Source: Paragonimus skrjabini miyazakii | Lineage: Eukaryota > Platyhelminthes > Trematoda > Plagiorchiida > Troglotrematidae | NCBI GenBank assembly: GCA_014338405.1 | Contig: JTDE01002119.1 | Location: 11,151-75,150 of the forward strand | Length of the DNA: 64,000 nt | Direction: 5' to 3' | Shown here: piece after piece, positions 1 to 13,300 of the stretch | How positions within the stretch are numbered: position 1 is the first letter of the stretch | Layout: each line of letters starts with the position of its first letter | Position numbers and translations under genes: made by a program | The notes under the pieces: model-generated | What the model was told of the DNA's origin: nothing | Seen by the model: the letters and a program-made list of their open reading frames with translations, nothing else | Database searches by the model: none

Positions 1-214
1 GCTCCTGATTGGTGCATTCGGCGACCATGGCCCAAGGTCACCTAAAACCTATAAATATAGTTGCTGTAAATCGCAATTTTGCCTTCGGGCTGAGCAGCAA
101 ATAAAGCTCGTTTGAAGGCCGTCTTTTTCCTTACTTGTTGGGGGGGGGGTTCTAAGTTGCGAGCTTTGCGTTCCGATATTTGAGCTCTGATTTTCGTGCC
201 GCTTTGCAATATCG

Positions 215-676
215 TTGCGTTCGTCCGTGATAGAGATACTGCTCGTGGTCTTGCGTTTGCTCTTGTCTTTCTCTATCAGGTGGGGTCGTAACACCGTACT
301 ACAGTTCTATCATAACGGTTGGGCTTTCACGGATCTCTGCTTGCCAAATTGGTTAGTGAACTCCAGCGAAGTTCTCCGAGAACAAAACTGGACGTCCAAC
401 TATAAGCCGTGTTCAGAGGAAGTTGAGTTAGTAGAATGTAATCCGACATATGCTCGCGTTCGTCACCTCGACAGCCGTGAGGTTACGGTATCCTCACGCT
501 ACTTGACACCAGCTGCAGAAGATGCTGTAATGACCGACAAAACAAAAGTAGAGGAGAATGGAGCGCCCGATTTATACCCAATGTTCTTTCCTGTATCCAC
601 GTTTGAGGAAAATCGTGACACTGGTTCCAATAATCACGACGTCCACAAAACTTCTGAGCCACCAACAGAGAACTAG
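215..676 (+). pseudogene. Possible Ty3/Gypsy pol C-terminal remnant
   Basis: The 3' half of this frame contains VELVECNPTYARVRHLDSRE followed by VTVSSRYLTPA, which resembles the end of flatworm Gypsy integrases (V..V-N-P-T-x-x-R-V-R..D-G-R-E-x-T-V-x-x-R-x-L-A-P). The rest shows no similarity. It lies just upstream of WRAP73, and could alternatively be a chance frame. Confidence 0.4.
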
Positions 677-1101
677 ACCCTACTTTTTGAGGACTCGAGA
701 GACAGTCCCTATATCTCATTACTCGAAGTTTAGGCTTCATGACTAACGAAAATCTCGCCGACTTTTCCTCCAGACGGGTCGAATGTTATATACTTGTATC
801 TTTTCATTCATCTGTATTATTCACCGCTCATCGCAATCTTTAATTTGCGTTGCCGCCTTGTGGCTTGTTTACAAGTTGAATGAAGCCTATCGTTCTGGAA
901 ACTCTCATTCTCTCTTAGTAACAATGTTGAACGTACGTTTCGATTAATCACAGTAACATACGTACAACCACTTTGTCTCATTTATGTTTTCATAGAATAT
1001 ATGTACGATTTTTCGCTATTTTAGGAAGTGCCTTTTATGTATGGAAATCGATTAGATTGTATTAACGAGGCGGTACCGGTTTGGTGTCTCTTGCTGCGGC
1101 G

Positions 1102-1323
1102 ATGAATTTTTCTGAGCCCGTTAGAGCCGCTGCTGGCCTTGTCAGCTTTTCTCCTGACTCATTGTACATCGCCTCTGTCTCTCAACACAAAATATCAGTC
1201 CGCCTGTCGAAAACACTACAAGTTTGCCAACTGTACAATTGCGTTGACGTGATCTATTCCTTCGCTTGGTCGCCAGACTCATTATTCTTGTTGTGCGTTT
1301 TAAAAAAGCGGGGACTTGTTCAG
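1102..1323 (+). CDS. WRAP73: WRAP73 coding exon 1
   Basis: 74 codons, phase 0. The ATG at 1102 is chosen because the protein then begins MNFSE like other family members; reading further upstream gives no similarity. The exon ends at CAG|GTATAG after KRGLVQ. It encodes the first WD segment, including a SFSPDS and an AWSPDS motif. Confidence 0.92.
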
Positions 1324-4300
1324 GTATAGTGCGTTATCAGCTTCAGCGTCTTCTATTCTGAACAGGTGTTATCGATTGAAAATCCAGATTGGATATGCAA
1401 GGTGGACGAGGGTTCGGCTGGTGTATTGTCTGCAGAGTGGGCACCCGACAGTCGCCATTTTTTGACTACCACTGAGTTTCATCTCAGGATTACCGTATGG
1501 TCCTTGTCGGAGGTTTCCGTATCCTACTTGAAGTATGTCAAAGTATGTTCGTCGTCTATTACATCTTTTATTTTGATCATATCTGGTTAGCTTTTCTTGA
1601 TTTTAAACCAATAATCCCGATCCCGACTGTTGTCCTGTATGGCAATGCCAACTCGAGAACTCACTGGTAGCGACCTTGATCGTTAGTTTGCAGCATTGTT
1701 GCCTTAAGTTCATCCCAGCGTATTTCGTCAACGAGACAGTATGTAGAGATTTAGTACATCAATTACCATTGGGCAACCTTATGGTGTGTGATCTGAACCC
1801 ATCTACCCCATGCCTGTCTGTTATGGTAATATGCATTATCGTCATATATCAACCTACATGTTTCAGTTTAACAAACCAATCTAAGTTTTCATTCCGAAAA
1901 GTGTGATTTCTGTTGCAATGGAAGGTATTCGGTAGCAGTTTACTCTTACGTGCGCAAAATTACAAATTACCTTGATTTTAGTCAAATGAGACTGTGGCTC
2001 AGGTCGGTGTTCACTGCAAGCTACGAGAAATATTCTAAAAGAAGTTTATCAAAAGAAATATTAGATAAGACAAATTGGAACAGCGCCGTTGTGGTTATTG
2101 ACATTATGCCATATAGGGTATCTATTTGAGCTATAATGATGTCCCCAACCTTGGAGGCGACTGTTACGCTTTTACTCAGCGCAGTGGTCATGGTTTTCTC
2201 AAGTCATGACCACATCGTTGTTTGACCAATTCACCTTTTTTATCGAACCATTAGTAATCTCAATGACCGCCGTCCGGAATAGTATATATTCGGTCAATGT
2301 CCATTGTGCGTGATTCAAACACGTCACACTGTATTTTTATTATTTAATTAAGTGATCGTTGGGGATTATGCGTCGGGATGAAAAAGTCGCGTACCCGGTC
2401 GTCCGCTTTGATGCGGGCCAATTGACTAAAGCAATGTTGGTTTAGCATAGCGAATCGGTGGCCGCAAACAGACAAAATTTACTAGCAGTAGAGCAGGGTG
2501 GATGGCACACGGTGCTACACTACATTTCTTTTCGACAACAATCATACTCTCTAAAAATGATTGGTTAAAGGTAGCGTGAACCTTCTGTACACACGCGGAT
2601 TTCTCGGCAATATTGCATATGGCCGAGCTTGTATCTTTCCAAGAGAACCGATGCACAGTCTCAAACAGACTGCCTGAAATAAAAGAGTAGGGCTAGGAGA
2701 ACTTCAATTTTGGAATTGAAAAATATACTCCATATAGCTTGGTTTAATCGTTCAACTTGTTTTGCATACGTTATAACTCGTGTACGTTTGAGTGTATAGG
2801 ACATTACGAGTTAATCTGTATTTGTTATCATTTGAGTGACTATATATTGCGTTGCGTTCTCATTTTAACCATAAAAGGCTTGTACAAACAACTTGGCCTT
2901 CTCTCCAGGAGGTCGCTACCTTGCGCTTCTTGAGCGTCGCGACTACCGAGACCACTTGAGCCTGTTTGACTGTCAGAAGGATTGGAGTCTAATGCGAAAC
3001 ACTCAGCTGTATACGCAGGATGCCGCTGGTCTACTCTGGTCACCCGACGGTCGTTATATCGTTGTCTGGGATGAATGTCTTCGCTACCGAGTCACTGTTC
3101 ACGGTATGGACGGGCGGTGTTTGCATTCCTACTGTGCATACGAACCGGGGCAAGATCTGTTGGGCGTCAAATCGGTTTGCTGGTCTCCGACAGGTCAGCT
3201 TTTGGCCATAGGGAGGTATGTTTCATCCGTTCCACTGCATGAACTTTTTGTTTTGGTGTCACGTCTAACGAATAGGGTAACCACAAGTCAATTCATGTCC
3301 AGCATTTAAAGAATACTATGTGTTAATCGCTAGCAAAAGTTTGTGCGATGTGATTCTTTTTGAAGGGGATAACTGAAATGTCCGTGGGATGCGAAGTCCG
3401 CAATCAGCTGTGAGTATTGTCCAATTTATGCAATAAAAACGGTCATTATCAATCAAGGAACTGGCCCAGTTCTGCGATTAAGAGGACTACGTTTTTACCA
3501 AAGCTAATCCCTGAAGTGACTAACAAATAAATACTAAGACTGAATAGGAGCGATGGAAGTTGACTTGTATATTCTTTCTCTGCCACTGACTGAAGGAAAA
3601 GTCACATAACTCGTTTGGCATTGAATACCGTGTAACGTGTTGCATTTGCAGTTTGTTGTTCTCCAGTTTTATTTTTCCCGTTTATTTTTGTCACCACCGT
3701 TTGCCGTTTCTCTGAGAAATGTGTATAGTTTACCCTTCAAAATATCTGACAATTAAAAATGTCTCCAACGATGCCAATTAAAACGAGTTGGATTCAATCA
3801 ACATTTTTGTTGCAAATTTTATCACCGGTCAACTCTAGCCCAGACTTTCAATCGGAATTCAGCATCAGGACACAATGCCTCAAAACGTTGTTGATTGTAC
3901 GCCAATCAATCAGTCAGATTGCTTTGAGAGTTTCCAGGAGGTGTCTGACTTTCCATTCCTTCCTCAGTGTCATTTTAACCTGTAATTACAGCACGGTTGC
4001 ACGGTAACTTTTGCCGGAACCAGTACTTTATTTTTTGCGTCTTGTGGTTGGAAATTTCAAGACTGGATGCCCGAACGTTTTGACAATGATAATTTTGTTG
4101 CGAAAAGTCGAATTATCTTTACTGTTTTGTTGACACAGTGGTTGTCGATGGAACACCCACGATATCTCTTACATTCGACAAAGTCGAGATGCTCCTTCAG
4201 CATCGGTATAATCAGTTCGAGCAGTGACAGACGAAGTTGATTGAACCACTGACGCAAAAACTCGGTCTCCAAGACGTCGTTTCTAACGCTGGAGCGCAGT

Positions 4301-7300
4301 CACTCAGATTTATGATTTCCATTGTTTGTTCACTAACTTACTGCCGTTTTGATTAGCACTCGGGTGTACAATTCAGCTCTTAGTCTCGAAAATACAAAGA
4401 CATCTGCTGGGCCTAACTAGCAAATCTGACTGATGCTCAGCGAATTAGGCTGTTGTTATACAAATTTAGACCGTCAGAACACGAACGATACGTCGACTTC
4501 ATTTTGCTAAGAAAATTTCGTGATGTCACCTCTAAAGCGACCGTCAGGTGTATTTGGCAGACCTTTTGATAACAATCATTACTGCTTAACATCCAGTACG
4601 AATGTTTCAAATTGGTTGATAACAAAGCCGACGACTGTGACTTATGCCACAGTTGTCAATCGCGATTGTGAGCGATTTAACCAACGCCCACTGACCGACG
4701 GTCAGTTCAAGTGTTTGTTTATCGTCTGTGCACACCGTTCCTCCACTGATGCCGACATACCAACCCGCATCCTTAATAGGATGGAGCTGGATCCTGATGT
4801 AAACATTCGGGTAATTAATACTGAACATCATGCTCTGCTCAACCTTATGCACGACGTTAGCATGGTCGAACATCGTCCGAAAAGACCATCGGTACGTGTG
4901 ATGCAGACGATGCGACCGGAAATATCAAGTTCTGCAGTATCCATCTGGTCCAAGCAATCACTTATAAATCGTCCCACATCCCTTTGATAACGTATGGACT
5001 GGTAGTTTGTGCGACTGTGTCCTTTCAAGAAACACATGTGAAAGATGCAACAAACGATGGCACAGTCAATCCAAAGAAACCCGATTACAAACCGATATTC
5101 AAGTCAAGTCACCCATCTCGGAAACGTGATGCAACATTCAAAGTGAATTTTTCATGGCGACGAAAGTCATAGTGTCCCTCAACGATTTTTCGATCTGCCT
5201 GCAAATGGATGCTGTTTCTCACATCATCATTATATCGAAGTGTGCCTCAAGAACAATCGACGAGCCACCGGTGCGTCAAATTATCCACCTCGTACTGAGC
5301 GCATCCAGGTGTCTTAAAACACATGAACGAGATTAATTGACACACCATTCGTAGGAACATTCTACCTCCCAGATCGCCCATAGCTCAATCTACTTGGCTT
5401 AGATCGGATAGAGCAGCTTTAACTTCTAACGGTTCCACTGAATGCAATATGCAACAGCGTCAACACTGCTGGCAATCAGCTGTCGACTTCCTGACGAGAT
5501 AGCGCTTTGTTCGCCGACCTTCTGCGTCAACAACTTGCCGTTGTATTCCAAGATGGCCTAGGATGTTGTGTGAATACGAAAACCACTCTACCCGTGAGCC
5601 TAAGCTTCAGACCCACATCCTATCTAAATCGCCCAACCCTGTGCGCTGCACTACCAGTTGCGAACAATGAGTTGGACCGACTACAGGAATCTGGGTGCTT
5701 CAGTCAGTCAGCTACTCGGCTTAGGTCACACTGATTGTGATGGTCACAAAATCAAACGGTACAGTCCATATCTCATCATCATTATCTTCAAAAATAGTGA
5801 TACATCAGCAGTTTGCGCTGATGCTTAACCGCCGTACCTGCGCCGACTTCCGTGTTGGTCTCAACGACGCCATGGGCACCCGGTGTTCCTCTCAGAGAAT
5901 ATGTTCGCGGAACTAAGTGACGCCATCTGTTTTACCAAACTGGATCTCGCCGACGCCTATCTGCAGGTGGAAGTTGCCGAGGACTTCAAGGAACTTCTGA
6001 CAACCGGCACACCGAGGTTTGTTCAACTATAGCCGGTTGTCACTCGGCACGAAGACTGCTTCAGCGGTCTCCCAGCAGATCATGGATACGATGTTCATCG
6101 ACGTATTGAAGACGGCAGTATACCCGACTGACATCGTTGTGATGGGATCGAATGTTGATCATTTCCTGACTAGACTGGATAACATCCTTAGCCGCATGCA
6201 GGATTATAGTTTTCGCATCTATCAGCACAATTATACCTTTTTCATGCACCCTATCAAGTACATTGGATTTATCATCGCCCTGACTCTAGTATCAGAAACA
6301 ACCAATAAAATGCCGCCTCCGACTGACGTTCCCTCACTGTGCTCATTTCCGGATCTTGTCAGCCACTGCAGTGCGTTGCTATTGGCTAAACCCCGCTTAC
6401 GAATACTTTAGAACAAACTCTGAGTAAAAGGATCATACCTGATCTTAATCGCCAAAGTGCACATGAGTTTTCGGAAAAATCTGGACAGTGTTTCAGTCAA
6501 ACATCTTGCCGACAGACTACAACTCCAAGCTGAATATTTTTGTCACATCAAATCGTAAGATTGACACAATACTTCTCCAAGGGATCCCGGACGGCAATTG
6601 TGCATACAGCTTGATTCTTGAATTCAACTGAATCGAACCTTGGTCGGATTGAAAAGGAGGCTGTCGCGATCGTAATTTCCGACACGAAGTTTCATAAAAT
6701 GCTTTTCTGGTGTTACTTCACTCTACTGAGAGGTCACAAACCACTGTTGACCGCATTTGACTCAGAAACTTATTCCACCACAAAATTGAAATAGGAAGAT
6801 TGGACACCCTGTCGAACACCACTCGGCGTAGAAAACGCTCCAAATAAATGCCCATAGGTGTGCACTCGAGAGTGATCATACAACGGCTTCAACGAATTGG
6901 CATACTCCACAGGGACTCCTGTATAACAAAAGACAGCCCCAGAGGGCGTCTCAGACAGCCTTTAAATTCAAGAATACTACGATCGTTGATTGAGAAAAAG
7001 AGTGTCATTGCCACAGTGTCTGTCGATACATCCGTGACCAGACCGGAAACTTGCTTGTTCTGCTCTTATTTTGTTCTCACTTTGTTTCAGAAGCCACCAC
7101 TTTGTGAGACCTGTGAGCAGGTTTGATGTGATAGAGACAAGACTACTACCTCTTTGGTTTTCACTTAAGGTCCTGACATCTTTATTGAAAATGAGAATGA
7201 TTGTTGGCAAACAGTAGTCAGGAGACACCTCTTCAGTTTCCCGTATGGAACAATGGAATGTGGTCAGTTCAGACAACAAACCCTAACCACCATATATGTG

Positions 7301-10300
7301 AAGTGCAGGAGATAAACGTCCAGACGTAGGGCTTTATTATGTTTCAATATTTTAAGCTCCAAAGCCATTTCGGTTTCAGACGTGGGATCTACTGAGATGT
7401 CATAACCAATCAAACAGTCTCCATTATCCACAGCTGAATGGGCTGACTCAGACCAGTTAAACCGTTCCCGAAAGTATTAGGCCAATCTGTCGAGTTCCCA
7501 CGACAGACTGTAGGTTCGTGTGTTATCTTTTTCACGTATACTCTCGCTAACACTTTGTCGGCGGCCAATGCAACCACGAATCAATGGGAACAGTGCTCGG
7601 CTGTTATCTGATAAAAATGTCGGTTAGCGATAAACGATGGGATTGTGATCACGTAAGCCGTTTCGGTTAACCGTCCAGTTAAGGGTCAAAAAATTCAAGA
7701 TGGAACTGCTGATGTCCAGCACTAAATAAATTGCATCTTTAGACCGGAAAATGTTTTGGGGAATTGACACGGATACCTTAAAATACAAATGTCATAACCA
7801 GAAGTGAGTGCAGACAAAACTTTACCACTGTAGCTGATAAAATCTGTTCGATTGATAGACTGATCATCTGAGCGATCAATAATTGTCAATTGACTACCAG
7901 GATCATTGGGATACGAAATAATGTTTGTATTGACGCTGTTAGATACATTACTGTTATCTAAGGAAGGTATGTGCTCACCTCTGAATCTTCCATCAGGCGG
8001 CGAGAAAATGGAATGAACGGGACAGATAAACGTGTCAAGGATGGGGCGTGATTGATAGCAAACAAATCGATCTGCTTACTTCATCTGGTACCAGAAGGGT
8101 GTTATTTCCCATGGTTGTGGTCGTACCAGCCGTCCTCCGGAAGTTTGTGAAGAATAATTGTTTATCATTAACCACTTGGTGGATGCTTTCGAGTGGTGAT
8201 TCAGTCAGGTTTTTAGCCATCTGAAACAGCTGTGGATGGTAAATGTAATTTACGAGATTTCTGAGGGCTTTCTATCAGAAACCGAAATGATCCTGAGAAA
8301 TTAAATTGTCAAGATATACTTACGCCTTTAACTAGAACTGTTTTTCCATAACTTTCCCGAAGGTGGTACGCTGACGTTCTGACCAACCTTGAATGTTTTT
8401 TCAATGTAAATTACTGTAGAAAGGTTTCACAGTCGGCTTTCAACAACTGGTACTCCTCTCTTCAAGAATAATAGGAAAGCATTACGTCTTCATTACCACG
8501 ATCACTACTGGAGCCCGGCAGAACTAAATGAAAAAGTAACAGCCAGCTTCTGACAAGCCTCGTGGGCGCGTCGGTCATAGTTCCCGCACTACTTTACGAA
8601 ATCGACTACTATAAGCTTTTTAATGTGCAGTTGAGTGCTACTTTTGACTTTAAATTTAACCTGTTTCCTCCATAACCGTGTTCACGGGAAATACGCTGAT
8701 ACTGTACTTACTGTATTTTACTTCGAGGTAGCGGAGGTTCGCAACAGCTGTACCAATTCCGAGTGTGAATTCTTCTATGATGTCTCGGTATTTTTCGGAA
8801 TTGCTGTACCAGCAAATCGTTTTTGGCATTTTCATACTATCCACACTCTGACTATTGTCTTCTCCATTTCCAGTTATGATCAGAAATGTCGTATATTGAA
8901 TCACCTCACCTGGGCTTGTTTGGCCACTCTGACTCATCCCGTCGACAAATCTATCAACCCTTACCTGGGTCTGAGCCCGACAGGCCGAGTTTTACAGGCG
9001 GACAGTGATAATTGCCAGGAGGACGAAACCCCTAACTACCGACCACATCGAATTGATGCCTATGAGGAGCGGCGACTAGCAGATACTGATACAGTGACCG
9101 GACCGATCACTACGAGCCCTGCAGTTTGCCAGTCCGGAGTGGCTTACTGTCTGGTCAATAAGCCGATTATGATCCAGTCGATTCGAGTCGATCCGAAAGT
9201 GCCATTTCCAAAGGTGCGTGTTCGACTACTTTTGCTGGTTGCGATGCCTTGTTTTTCCTACTCATAATTATGTTATGGCACTTGCTAGTTTGCACATTGC
9301 ACTTCTCATTTCCGAGCTCTCGAACTGCATCTGCTATAGCATGAGTCAATCTATTCCGGTTTCATCCTCTCGATGCTTCTTTCCATCGTTTGGTGTTAAA
9401 GACGTTTCAATCATTGTATAACTCCACCTGAATGTGTACTCATTTGACGTACACGTTATGGTCGATCGTTAACATTCTGTAAAGCAAAACAATTCATTGT
9501 CTTAGGTAAAAGATCTGCTGAGCGATCTGGATTTTTAGATTATGTATATATTGCGGTGTAGTAGTCCTGGGGCTGCAACAGAGAAAAATTAAACGACGAA
9601 GATTTATTAAAAGAAATTAGTGGGAAGGTAAGTTCTGACAACAAGAACATCTTTTTCGTCGTTGTTCCCAACTGCACGTAGTTATTGGCCTAAGGCTCTA
9701 GCTCGCAAGCCGATGACGCTCTACGGAACCAGACTTTTTTGATGAACAGTACTGATTGCTAAGTCCGTTCCAGACGTAAACTAGTGTATTCTCTCGAACA
9801 CACGAGTGCGTCGCTGACTGTTTGTCAACAATACCCACAAAAACGTAACATTGCACGAGTTGCAAATTGTATATCGCTCATGTTTTGACCACAAATTTTG
9901 TTTTCTCGTATACTCTCCAGTCAGTCTGTCTGTTATTAGAATTCACCACTAGTGCATGTTCTTACCGAAAAAGGACTTCAAACGATGTTCAAAATATCTA
10001 ATTATTCTTCATTATCCAAAACCTTGTTCAGCTGGTTGGATTAGACCCATGATTTCTCCTTAACTGACGAGTTTTGTACGCCGGTTAACGATGAACTTAC
10101 TCTGTCTTCCTCAAAGTGTTCGGGCCATCTGAGTGTTATTCACAATTAAATGCGGCTAAGGGTATAGATACGATAACTTGGATGTGCTTAATGTGTATTC
10201 ATTGGTACATTGGCTATCACAGCTGCCTCATTGGAACATGATTTGTGTATTTAATCATATTCTTACTGTGTTTTTAACCTATGGGTCATTGTTTTTGTCA

Positions 10301-13300
10301 TAGTAGTAGAACAGAACATCAATGTGCTATTGCAGATTATGCTATAGGGAGGTGCAGTGATGAGTAATTTTGCCAATGGTCCATTACTTCTCTTTCGAAG
10401 AGACTGACCGAAATGCCAACTAGGACGTGATTACTGCTGCTACTGCCGTCGCTGAATTTAAATGGTTTATTCGTACTAGTCAAAATCCTCGACCACTCAT
10501 TCGTGTTGTAAGATTCGTTGGTTGTCCTCTTGACCATTAGTCGATAAATTAATAATTCTAAACACTAGTTAGTCACTAACCCACTCTGGTATTCTCTTTT
10601 TTGTCTCGCATTCACGTATCCTTCCTTCATTTCTGTTGTGAATGTTTCTTTAGGCTGTTGGAAGTCTGGTCTGTCAAGTGATTTTACAAACATTTATGTT
10701 TAGGAACGGAGGTAATCTGATGGTTTTCGATAGTTTGTTCAGTTTTACAACAATTCAAACGAGTTGAGGTGTACTTTCCACTATCTTGATAAATATATTC
10801 ATCGCAGTGTGATTTGTACCAACGATTGACCCATTTGTTATCAATATTTCCTGTACACCTACTGACTCTTCAAATACGAATGGCGAGTGGTACATTTTGC
10901 TCTAGAACTTATCTATTAAAACTCCAAAATAGCTTGTGATTTCGTTCTGGACTCAAATACCCGTCGGTTGTGGTCGATTTCAAATAGTTTTCATGCACTT
11001 ACAAATTAACAGCTCTGTTACATAACTATTTCTACCATCGTAAATTGATTTATATTTCCGGTTCCATGATCGGTCTTCGCACATCCCTCTGTCAGGTAAA
11101 AACCTGATTTACATCCCTCTCAGGGGTCAAGTCTATGTCTCGTTTGGCCTGCCTAATAAATAAGCATGACTCAACTGGTTTCTACTCCCGGGAACCAAGT
11201 GACCCAGTACATTGGTCTCTCTGGGTTTGGTGAGGGCTTGTGTTGCATTTGTTGCAGATCTCGGTCGGTGGAGTCCACACCAAATCAACTCAAGTATTTA
11301 TCCGGGCTATATATTTGGTGCTCTCTAATGATGAACTCTCGTAAATATGGATGAAACGCTCTTGGTTGCGTTGGTTTGGCCACAGTATGCATCGTGACTC
11401 CACGAAAATACTTTTTTGACCGGCAGGGGAAGGTGATTCATATAAGCAAAACCGTGAGTCATGCCATCGTACTGCCTCAGCAACCGGTGTTAGTCACTGT
11501 CAGATTTCTTAAGTAATATCGAACAAGGGGCTACTTGTTGTGCAAATTCTGATCTAACCCTAAATATGTAGGTTTCGTGAATCCAATGAACGTGTTTTTC
11601 ACTGGTTTCTCTCAGCCCCTCAACGAATGCTAGATGGTGTAACATCGACTAGTTTGTCATTTGTTTTCTCTTTCCTGTTCTGAACAGCGTTTGCACATAA
11701 TTATTACTTGGCTCTAAAGTATGATCTATCACCGTATGATGTTTGGGTGATCGTTAGAACAAACTACAAGCAATAGTATGATTCTCTTCAGAGAGTCAAC
11801 AAAAACTTTGTGATACTAAGATCAATCTTGTGAACGTCTCAGTAGTACTCACTAGCCCATGTTTGTTTTTACTGTTGTTGCAAGATACTGATGTCTTAAT
11901 CACTGTGTCGCGTTCAAATCGTTCGGGTTTCTTGAGATTAGTTTTCCCTCCCGATAAGAAATACTCTCATTACGCAAACATTCTTGCGCTCCCCAGAAGG
12001 TTGTTTTGTTCAGGGTAGTATTGAATTTGTCTCTCAACCCCTTCTCCCACACACTCGTGTTCCAGATCGGTGTTGGTCTGATGTCCTTCTCAACAGACGG
12101 TCGGTTTCTTGCTACACGAAACGATAATGCTCCTTCCGTTGTCTGGGTCTGGTCCATCGATCATAGACTCAGCCTTTTCAGTCTCTTGGTACATACCAGT
12201 GGCCCCGTGTCCGCGTTCGTTTGGGATCCCTCTTCTCCAGCGCGTTTGGCTCTATGCACCGGCTCGGATTGTGTATTCATGTGGACTCCGCAAGGCTGTT
12301 TGGCTGTGCAGGTATGTTTCTTGCTTCTCCGATTCGTTCCACTGTTCATCTGAGTGCGTTGTTGTAAGTAGCCTGGTTCGTTAGCTCTTCCTCTGATTTT
12401 TAGCGAACATCCCCCTCTTTCATCGCGTATTTAAAAAGTATTGCCTGGCCTCCCGAAAACTGGGTTTCGGTCTACCTTTTTTGCGGCGGTTGTTTGTTTC
12501 ATTCTTCTTCGTGTTCTAGCGAATTTCGGAGCACCTCACCAGGCTCTCATTGTAGGCGATCAGTGAACGTATGAACAGTTTTTCACTGGCTCCAACAGTA
12601 AACAGTGGACACAGTCGATAGTGCCATTAGTTCACTACCATGATAGTACCGAATTGATCTTACACATGTTACGCAGAATGATACTGTCTGATCCACCCTA
12701 GCAACGCTACACTGGAACAAACACACCTCACGTTTTTGCCTGAGCACAGCGTCATCCAGCAGTGTTTCATGATTGGTTGTATTGGGTTGCTTCCGTTGTG
12801 CACTGTTATGCTCTGTAGTAGTCCCGAAACTCACTTTAGGACACGCTGAAGTCTCATCCGTCAAACAGTTCTACCTTTAGTTATACCAACCTTCTATGAA
12901 GTTTTTCAATTCTGATCCCCTACGTTTTGGCTTTACATGTTGCCTGTCTTAATCCAGCATCTGTATGTGAAGACGCAGAGTTTGTTACTTTTACTAGATC
13001 GCTAAAGCATCAACCATGTTGCAGTGAAGTTTCTCGTAAACATCTTTTTTATTCAGTTTAATGTTACTAGTCAATGTACAATGGGCGAAAAATCTTCGTC
13101 CAAACTTCATTCGGATCTCTGCGAATCTGTCTATACTTTCAACTAGATCCTAGCACATGCTTTAAATTGCGCTCATTCGGTCTTACTCTTCCTCGTTGTT
13201 TCTCATTCGGCTTGGTTTCGTTGTAATCCTAGTTTTCTTGTTTTCGCATTACTGACTAATCCGAATCGTTGATTCCTTTCGTGTGATGATTCTTGTGACT

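Noticed and set aside
8635..8873. Upstream part of the open frame around WRAP73 exon 4
   Set aside because: The TTTCCAG acceptor at 8867-8873 and the phase match with exon 3 show it is intronic.
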